A DNA stretch of 64,000 nucleotides from Sulfitobacter sp. OXR-159 (GTDB taxonomy: Bacteria; Pseudomonadota; Alphaproteobacteria; Rhodobacterales; Rhodobacteraceae): NCBI RefSeq assembly GCF_034377145.1, contig NZ_CP139707.1:1-64000 (forward strand). The letters are read 5' to 3'. Positions 58,404 through 64,000 of the stretch are shown here, piece by piece. The notes under the pieces were generated by a model. That model saw nothing but the letters and a program-made list of their open reading frames with translations. It made no database searches and was not told where the DNA came from. Position 1 is the first letter of the stretch. Every line of letters starts with the position of its first letter. The translations under genes and the position numbers were made by a program.

Positions 58404-59378
58404 CTAGGCCTTGGCGTCGAAACCGACCGTGGCCGGATCAAGGTCATAATGCGCGCCGCAGAACTGACAGTCTGCGGTCACCCGCCCCTCGTCCGTCGTC
58501 ATCTTTTCGATATCGCGGGCCGAGTAGATCGAAAGGCTTTGACGCACGCGGTCTTCGGAACAGGTGCAGCCGAAACGCACCGGCTGAGGGTCATAGACCC
58601 GCGGTTGTTCCTCGTGAAACAATCGCAACAGAAGATCGGTCGGCGGTACGCTGGGGCCGATCAGCTCAAGATCCTCAACCGTGCCGAGCAGGATGTTCAC
58701 GCGGTTCCAATTCTCGGCCTCGTCGCCTTCGACCAAATCATCGGCTTTGAGGACCTCACCCGTCCCTTCGCCCGACGCTGATAGCGGCGAGGCTTTGGGC
58801 ATATGCTGCAACATGATGCCACCAGCACGCCAATGCTCTGGCTCGCCGGGGCCCGACGATTTGCCAAAGCTCAGCGAAAAGCGGGTCGGCAACTGCTCGG
58901 ACTGGGCGAAATAGGCTTCCGCACAGGCAGCCAAAGACCCACCGGCCAGCGGCGTGATGCCCTGATAGGGGGTCATGCCTTTGCCTTGGTCGATCATGAT
59001 CGCGAAATAGCCTTCGCCGATCTGTTCAAACGGGGCGTCATCGGTCAGCCGATCCGCATCATAGCTGGCATAGGCGCGGATGCGCGCAGGCTCGCCTTCC
59101 TTTTCGGGGCCGTAGTAATCAGTCGCGATCATCCGAACGGCACCTTTGGATTGCACCTGTAGCGACAGTTTCCAACGCAGTTTGATCGTCTGACCGATCA
59201 ATGCGGTCAACAACGCCATCTCGGCCACCAAGGCTTCGACCTGCGGCGGATAGTCGTGCTGCTTCAGGATGCCTTCCAACACGCCATCAAGCCGCGCCAC
59301 GCGGCCGCGCATGTCGACATCATCAAGCTGAAAGGGCAGAACGGTATCGTCCCACGCGATTTTAGTTCCTTGGGTCAT
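58404..59378 (-). CDS. hslO: Hsp33 redox-regulated chaperone
   Basis: Oxidation-activated holding chaperone. The 324-residue protein ends with the zinc-binding cysteines CTCS and, after about 30 residues, CQFC, which form the redox switch. The middle part matches Hsp33. AAGGA lies before the ATG. Upstream on the minus strand CCTATATAGA (59424-59415) resembles an RpoH -10, but the -35 is poor, so heat-shock control is only a suggestion. It is divergent from a Nudix gene. Confidence 0.92.
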   Translation of the reverse strand: MTQGTKIAWDDTVLPFQLDDVDMRGRVARLDGVLEGILKQHDYPPQVEALVAEMALLTALIGQTIKLRWKLSLQVQSKGAVRMIATDYYGPEKEGEPARIRAYASYDADRLTDDAPFEQIGEGYFAIMIDQGKGMTPYQGITPLAGGSLAACAEAYFAQSEQLPTRFSLSFGKSSGPGEPEHWRAGGIMLQHMPKASPLSASGEGTGEVLKADDLVEGDEAENWNRVNILLGTVEDLELIGPSVPPTDLLLRLFHEEQPRVYDPQPVRFGCTCSEDRVRQSLSIYSARDIEKMTTDEGRVTADCQFCGAHYDLDPATVGFDAKA

Positions 59379-59454
59379 CGGGTTTCCTTATCGGGGGCCG
59401 CTTGGCATACCGCGTCTATATAGGCGCAGCAACCCATGGAAAAAGGGGCAGCAG

Positions 59455-59892
59455 ATGATCCGACGTACAGGTGAGACACCACAGCCCGGCCAAAGCTACA
59501 CACCGCGGCCCGGGGTCTATGCCATTCTCCCGCTGCAACGCCGCTTTCTGATGACGCTGGAAATGGCCCAAGACACCGAGGTGCAATTGCCCGGCGGCGG
59601 TATCGAAGCGGGAGAATCCCCGCTCCAAGCACTCCACCGCGAAGTGCTGGAGGAAACCGGCTGGCGCATTGCCCGCCCGCGCCGATTGGGCGCGTTCCGT
59701 CGCTTTACCTATATGAAAGATTACGACCTCTGGGCGCAAAAGATCTGCCATATCTACGTCGCGCATCCCGTGCGCCAGATCGCCGCGCCGACAGAACCAC
59801 ATCACGCCACTTTGGTGCTATCGGCCAGCGAAGCATTGGCGACCCTCGCAAACGAAGGCGACCGCCTGTTTCTGCAACGCCACCTGCGCTAA
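59455..59892 (+). CDS. Nudix hydrolase of unknown substrate
   Basis: A 145-residue protein with a Nudix box GGGIEAGESPLQALHREVLEETG at residues ~47-69, carrying the REVLEETG core. N-terminal MIRRTGETPQPGQSYTPRPG and the C-terminal part are not diagnostic of a subfamily. AAGGGG precedes the ATG. Its stop overlaps the stop of the convergent phosphatase gene by 4 bases. Confidence 0.8.
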   Translation: MIRRTGETPQPGQSYTPRPGVYAILPLQRRFLMTLEMAQDTEVQLPGGGIEAGESPLQALHREVLEETGWRIARPRRLGAFRRFTYMKDYDLWAQKICHIYVAHPVRQIAAPTEPHHATLVLSASEALATLANEGDRLFLQRHLR

Positions 59893-61157
59893 ACGTTGCC
59901 CTGATACTCAAGCAATATCCCTGACACATCATCGGGGAAATCACGGCTGCCCGCGAATTCGGAAAGCTTCCAAACCAGCGCGCTGAGAAGCGCCGGACCG
60001 CTGAACCGGCGCAATTCACCCAGCATCCCTGCCAAACCCTCTTCGCCCAACATCTCTCCGCCCGGATCGGGGCATTCCGTCACCCCATCCGATAGAATCA
60101 ACAGCCTGTCCCCCGGCGCCATCTGAAGCTTATATTCCTCAAACCCCACCCCGGCGAGCAAGCCAACAGGAAAGCCCCCGGTGCCCGGCTGTTCGACCTG
60201 CCCATCGCCGCGCAGCAAAGCGGGATGCGGGTGCCCTGCCTGCGCAACTGTGACCTCCCCGGTGGTGAGGTCGGCAATCGCCAGCATTAGCGTAAAATAA
60301 TGCTCCGTCTCCATCTCATGAAGAACAAGATCGTTAAGCTCTTCGATCACCTCCCCCGGGGGGCGCGCCGCATAGCTGCCCCCGGGCAATAGCGTGAGCG
60401 CAAGGTTCTGGTCCGGCGTCGACGCCGACAGATATCCGGCCAGCCGCGCCGTCATTAGGGCCGAGCTGATGCCATGGCCCGACACATCCAAACCGAAAAG
60501 CCCCACGACCCCCGGTCGCACAGGGAAATACCCCACCAAATCGCCGCCAACATGCCCGGCAGAGCGCAGCATCATCGACAGATTGCCCCCCTCCATGGCG
60601 CGATAGCGTTCGCGGAGCAGCGATTGCTGGAATTTCTTGGCCTCAATCAAATCCTTGTCGATCAGCGCATGCACCTGCCGAAGAACATCCAATGTTTCGG
60701 TGATCAGCTTGTTTTTCTGCGTCAGCTCACGCTGCATGACCAGAAAACGCTCCCCAGCCATGACCCGGGCGCGCAGGTCCGGCGGACCGATTGGCCGGAT
60801 CAACACATCATCAGCCCCCGCATCAAGGGCGCGGGTCACCGCGCCACCTTCAGGCCTGTCGGTGAGCAGAATGAAATAGCCACGACGCTCTTCCGACAGG
60901 CTTCGGAAAGTCCGGCAGACGTCGAGCCCCGACAGCCCCGTCATCGCCCAACTGCAGAGCACAATATCAGGCAAACGGCGCTCGCAAAGGGTCAGAGCCA
61001 CAGCACCCGACGCGGCAGAGATCACCTCATACCCCCATGCCCTCAGAGACGCCGAGAGAAAACCCCGATGGGTTTCATCCCCCTCAACCACCAAAATCAA
61101 TGGCGACACAGCAGGCGTCGCCACCGCTTCAGAGAGGCTGGGGATATCCAATTTCAT
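59889..61157 (-). CDS. SpoIIE-type PP2C phosphatase with degenerate receiver
   Basis: A 422-residue regulator. Residues ~18-135 look like a response-regulator receiver but the phosphoacceptor Asp is a Ser (S69 in IVLCSWAMTGLSG), the acidic pair is E25/D27, and the conserved Lys is R121. A helical linker (~140-175) leads to a PP2C/SpoIIE domain with SAGHVGGDLVGYF, GLDVSGHGISSALM, GVTECPD and PDDVSGILL, whose metal Asp residues are present. It probably dephosphorylates an anti-sigma-type partner, with the receiver sensing something other than phosphorylation. No partner kinase or anti-sigma gene is adjacent. Confidence 0.83.
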   Translation of the reverse strand: MKLDIPSLSEAVATPAVSPLILVVEGDETHRGFLSASLRAWGYEVISAASGAVALTLCERRLPDIVLCSWAMTGLSGLDVCRTFRSLSEERRGYFILLTDRPEGGAVTRALDAGADDVLIRPIGPPDLRARVMAGERFLVMQRELTQKNKLITETLDVLRQVHALIDKDLIEAKKFQQSLLRERYRAMEGGNLSMMLRSAGHVGGDLVGYFPVRPGVVGLFGLDVSGHGISSALMTARLAGYLSASTPDQNLALTLLPGGSYAARPPGEVIEELNDLVLHEMETEHYFTLMLAIADLTTGEVTVAQAGHPHPALLRGDGQVEQPGTGGFPVGLLAGVGFEEYKLQMAPGDRLLILSDGVTECPDPGGEMLGEEGLAGMLGELRRFSGPALLSALVWKLSEFAGSRDFPDDVSGILLEYQGNV

Positions 61158-61246
61158 GCGACACGATCCTGACAGGCCCGCTGATCTAAACAGCGGTGCC
61201 TTACCGAAACGTGAATTCTTCTGTAAATCCGCCGCGTCGGGCGCGC

Positions 61247-62479
61247 CTACAGCACGAACTGCGCCAAGGTCTCGTCGTTGGTGATATCCGTATAGGTAAA
61301 GCCGGATTGCCCCAGCTGTTCAAGGAAGGGCTTAAAATTCTCAGGTCGCCGCGTCTCGATCCCAATGAGGACAGAGCCGAAATTTCGCGCCGACTTCTTC
61401 AAATACTCAAACCGGCAGATGTCATCCTCCGGGCCAAGCAGCATCAGAAACTCCTTCAACGCCCCCGGCCGCTGCGGCATGCGCAGGATGAAATACTTCT
61501 TCACGCCCGAATAGCGCTGCGCCCGCTCTTTGACCTCTGGCAAACGCTCGAAATCGAAATTGCCGCCCGAAGCCACACAGACCACCGTCTTGCCGACAAT
61601 CTGATCGGCCACCTCGCCCAGCGCATCTATCGACAGCGCGCCTGCTGGCTCTAAAACGATGCCTTCGACATTCAACATCTCGTTGATCGTCACGCAAATC
61701 CGGTCCTCCGGCAGATGCACCACATCCGCCGGGTTCACCCCGCGCAAACGCTCAAAGGTCCGCGCGCCGATCTTGGCCACCGCAGCGCCATCCACAAAGT
61801 TATCGATCGGAGAGACATCGACCGGCGCCCCGGCCTCCAACGCCCGCGCAAGGCTCGGTGCCCCTGCGGGTTCGACGAATGTATAGTCGCAGGCGTCCCC
61901 AAAATAACTGACCACCCCCGAAGACAGCCCGCCGCCGCCTACGGGCAAGATCACCCGATCCGGCACCTGGCCCAATTGCGCGGCAATCTCCACAGCAACA
62001 GAAGCCTGCCCCTCAATCACGTCATCATCGTCAAAAGGCGACAGGAAATGCGCGCCCTCGTCCCGGCAGAAACTCTGTGCCGCCGCCAAGGTCGCATCGA
62101 AATAATCCCCCACCAGCCGAATCTCGACATTCTCACCGCCGAACATCCGGGTCTTTTGCACCTTCTGCTGCGGCGTGGTCACCGGCATGAAAATCACGCC
62201 GCGCACCCCGAAATGGCTACAGGCAAAAGCCACCCCCTGCGCATGGTTCCCCGCCGAGGCACAGACAAACAACCCCTGCCCCGGGATCACTTTGCGCATC
62301 GCATTGAACGCGCCACGCAGTTTGTAAGAGCGAACCGGGCTTAAATCCTCGCGCTTCAGCCAGATATCCGCGCCAAAGCGCTCCGACAGATGCTCATTCC
62401 GCAACAGTGGTGTGGCCGGAAACAACACCCGCAACGCCTCTGCCGCCGCCTGTGCTTTCTGTGCAAATTCATCCGCCAT
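61247..62479 (-). CDS. ilvA: Threonine dehydratase (threonine ammonia-lyase)
   Basis: PLP enzyme converting threonine to 2-oxobutyrate, the first step of isoleucine synthesis. The 410-residue protein has the PLP lysine in RSYKLRGA, the GGGGLSSG phosphate loop and a C-terminal ACT-like regulatory part (YFILRMPQRPGALKEFLML). One regulatory domain suggests the shorter form. The ATG at 62479 has AAGGAG upstream, so the longer frame is rejected. Confidence 0.92.
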   Translation of the reverse strand: MADEFAQKAQAAAEALRVLFPATPLLRNEHLSERFGADIWLKREDLSPVRSYKLRGAFNAMRKVIPGQGLFVCASAGNHAQGVAFACSHFGVRGVIFMPVTTPQQKVQKTRMFGGENVEIRLVGDYFDATLAAAQSFCRDEGAHFLSPFDDDDVIEGQASVAVEIAAQLGQVPDRVILPVGGGGLSSGVVSYFGDACDYTFVEPAGAPSLARALEAGAPVDVSPIDNFVDGAAVAKIGARTFERLRGVNPADVVHLPEDRICVTINEMLNVEGIVLEPAGALSIDALGEVADQIVGKTVVCVASGGNFDFERLPEVKERAQRYSGVKKYFILRMPQRPGALKEFLMLLGPEDDICRFEYLKKSARNFGSVLIGIETRRPENFKPFLEQLGQSGFTYTDITNDETLAQFVL

Positions 62480-62603
62480 TTGTGCTCTCCTTGCTGCCAT
62501 TCGTCGATAGGCGCGCAGCCTGCATAGGTCAACGCAGGCTTCAATCTTGCCCGCGCCCGCGAAAACCGCTACCTCGCAGGGCGAACTTGAAAGGAACCCC
62601 GTC

Positions 62604-63830
62604 ATGTCCGCGCCCAAGAAAGTCGTGCTTGCCTATTCCGGCGGCCTCGATACCTCGATCATCCTGAAATGGCTGCAAACCGAATATGGCTGCGAGGTGG
62701 TGACCTTCACCGCCGACCTCGGCCAAGGTGAAGAGCTTGAACCGGCCCGAAAAAAGGCCGAGATGATGGGCATCGCGCCAGAGAACATCTACATCGAAGA
62801 CGTGCGCGAGGAATTCGTCCGCGACTTCGTCTTCCCGATGTTCCGCGCCAACGCGGTCTATGAAGGTCTGTATCTCTTGGGCACCTCCATCGCCCGCCCG
62901 CTGATCTCCAAACGCCTCGTGGAAATCGCCGAAGAAACCGGTGCCGATGCCGTGGCCCACGGTGCAACCGGCAAAGGCAACGATCAGGTCCGCTTTGAAC
63001 TGGCCGCCTACGCGCTCAACCCCGACATCAAAGTCATCGCCCCTTGGCGCGAATGGGATCTGTCGAGCCGCACCAAACTCTTGGAATTCGCCGAAGCGCA
63101 CCAAATCCCCGTCGCAAAAGACAAACGTGGCGAAGCCCCCTTCTCCGTCGATGCCAACCTGCTGCACACCTCTTCCGAAGGCAAAGTCCTCGAAGACCCA
63201 GCCATCGACGCGCCCGACTATGTCTACCAGCGCACGGTGAACCCCGAAGACGCGCCGGACACGCCCGAATACATCGAAATCGGCTTTGAGCGCGGCGATG
63301 CCGTCAGCATCAACGGCGAAGCTATGTCCCCCGCCACGATCCTCACCAAATTGAACGAGCTTGGCGGCAAACATGGCTGTGGACGTCTCGATCTGGTCGA
63401 AGGCCGCTTCGTCGGCATGAAATCCCGCGGCATCTATGAGACCCCCGGTGGCACCCTGCTGCTCGAAGCCCACCGCGGCATCGAATCCATCACCCTCGAC
63501 CGCGGCGCCATGCACCTCAAAGACGAGCTGATGCCGAAATACGCCGAACTGATCTACAACGGCTTCTGGTACAGCCCCGAACGGACCATGCTGCAAGCCG
63601 CCATCGACGCGAGCCAAACCCATGTCACCGGCACCGTGCGCCTGAAACTCTACAAAGGTCATGTCCGCACCGTGGGTCGCTGGTCCGATCACAGCCTCTA
63701 TTCCGAGGCCCATGTCACCTTTGAAGACGACGCCGGCGCCTATGACCAAAAAGACGCCGCAGGCTTCATCCAACTGAACGCCCTGCGCCTCAAACTCCTC
63801 GCCGCCCGCGATAAGCGCACCAAAGGCTGA
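62604..63830 (+). CDS. argG: Argininosuccinate synthase
   Basis: Condenses citrulline and aspartate in arginine synthesis. The 408-residue protein has the N-type PPi-loop [13 protein letters not shown] (7-19), the [13 protein letters not shown] substrate loop near 117, and the conserved EGKVLEDPA and GRWSDHSLY stretches. The start at 62604 follows AAAGGAA and is 125 bp from the divergent ilvA. It is the last complete gene of the window. Confidence 0.96.
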   Translation: MSAPKKVVLAYSGGLDTSIILKWLQTEYGCEVVTFTADLGQGEELEPARKKAEMMGIAPENIYIEDVREEFVRDFVFPMFRANAVYEGLYLLGTSIARPLISKRLVEIAEETGADAVAHGATGKGNDQVRFELAAYALNPDIKVIAPWREWDLSSRTKLLEFAEAHQIPVAKDKRGEAPFSVDANLLHTSSEGKVLEDPAIDAPDYVYQRTVNPEDAPDTPEYIEIGFERGDAVSINGEAMSPATILTKLNELGGKHGCGRLDLVEGRFVGMKSRGIYETPGGTLLLEAHRGIESITLDRGAMHLKDELMPKYAELIYNGFWYSPERTMLQAAIDASQTHVTGTVRLKLYKGHVRTVGRWSDHSLYSEAHVTFEDDAGAYDQKDAAGFIQLNALRLKLLAARDKRTKG

Positions 63831-63884
63831 GCCAAGAGGGGACCTAATTTCTCTCTTCATCCTTTCTTAAATACCCGCGGGGGT

Positions 63885-63903
63885 CCGGGGGCAGCGCCCC
63901 CGG
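63885..63903. repeat. GC palindrome after argG
   Basis: CCGGGGGC (63885-63892) and GCCCCCGG (63896-63903) form an 8-bp perfect hairpin with a 3-nt loop, within CCCGCGGGGGTCCGGGGGCAGC. Similar GGGGTCCGGGGGCAGCGCCCCC words are, to my knowledge, scattered through Rhodobacteraceae genomes. No strong T tract follows. Confidence 0.5.
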
Positions 63904-63927
63904 CGGTCTGCCCCGCGCACAGACGCA

Positions 63928-63957
63928 AAAGGCCCGGACGTTCCCGCCCGGGCCTTT
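63928..63957. terminator. Bidirectional terminator after argG
   Basis: AAAGGCCCGG (63928-63937) and CCGGGCCTTT (63948-63957) form a perfect 10-bp stem with a 10-nt loop. A T-rich run follows on both strands (TTTCTAC and TTTTGCG). It closes argG and, on the minus strand, the gene that enters from the right. Confidence 0.75.
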
Positions 63958-63977
63958 CTACATCTATCAATGCCAAA

Positions 63978-64000
63978 TCAATCGGCAGTGATGACTTTCA
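63978..64000 (-). CDS. C-terminal end of a gene on the minus strand (partial)
   Basis: Read on the minus strand the frame at the window edge is open and ends ...KVITAD with TGA at 63980-63978, 21 bp before the terminator. Only seven codons are visible, too few to identify. It is listed because the terminator placement favours a gene there. Confidence 0.35.

Overview
The window looks like the dnaA end of the main chromosome of a marine alphaproteobacterium of the Rhodobacteraceae/Roseobacteraceae (Sulfitobacter- or Roseobacter-like). The evidence is high GC, the order dnaA-dnaN-recF-(lysE-type)-gyrB, a monomeric NADP isocitrate dehydrogenase, a YlxR/L7Ae fusion inside a rimP-nusA-infB operon, and a GT14 glycosyltransferase with a long C-terminal extension next to a sulfotransferase. 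The first base is the first base of dnaA, so the sequence was probably rotated to that gene. I see no tRNA, rRNA, CRISPR array, prophage, insertion sequence or integrase.

Layout. 1-7014 (+): replication initiation and topology genes (dnaA, dnaN, recF, a LysE-type exporter, gyrB), closed by a very strong terminator. 7027-10023 (-): monomeric icd and a YczE-type membrane protein. 10109-20306 (-): a surface-glycan block with a two-module sulfotransferase, four glycosyltransferases, galE, galU, kdsB and cysQ, followed divergently (20423, +) by a KpsM-like export permease. It supplies UDP-glucose/UDP-galactose (galU, galE), CMP-Kdo (kdsB), sulfation and disposal of the PAP by-product (cysQ), plus an export channel subunit, so a sulfated, possibly Kdo-containing capsule or exopolysaccharide is a reasonable reading. 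21904-26740: alkB, dnaK (with an RpoH-type heat-shock promoter), dnaJ, radC. 26752-32107 (-): secA and two downstream envelope genes. 32281-36803 (+): parvulin, argJ, mutT, a tiny ORF, a diacylglycerol-kinase-like gene and a metallophosphoesterase.

36813-44121 (-): the rimP-nusA-ylxR-infB translation/transcription operon behind a short leader with its own promoter and intrinsic terminator, preceded by a short peptide-binding-protein-like gene and a prolyl iminopeptidase. 44172-50876: ubiG, marR, a nitrilase-family amidase, glutaredoxin, comF, an atypical methyltransferase, hemH, a 60-aa membrane protein, an L,D-transpeptidase and a CAP-domain lipoprotein. 50944-59378 (-): a second L,D-transpeptidase, an rRNA uracil methyltransferase, a pair of coupled ABC exporters, CCA-adding enzyme, a CoA-type Nudix hydrolase and Hsp33. 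59455-64000: a Nudix hydrolase, a SpoIIE-type phosphatase with a degenerate receiver, threonine dehydratase, argG, a terminator region and the last codons of a further gene.

Most of the window is conserved core genome. The least ordinary parts are the sulfated-glycan block, several RNA-level control elements (a tandem-hairpin repeat seen twice, a hairpin over a Shine-Dalgarno downstream of secA, the rimP leader), paired 14-bp palindromes between two envelope genes, a 40-codon ORF, and an in-frame coding-like tail after the cca stop codon. I do not see a clear-cut new defence or mobile system.
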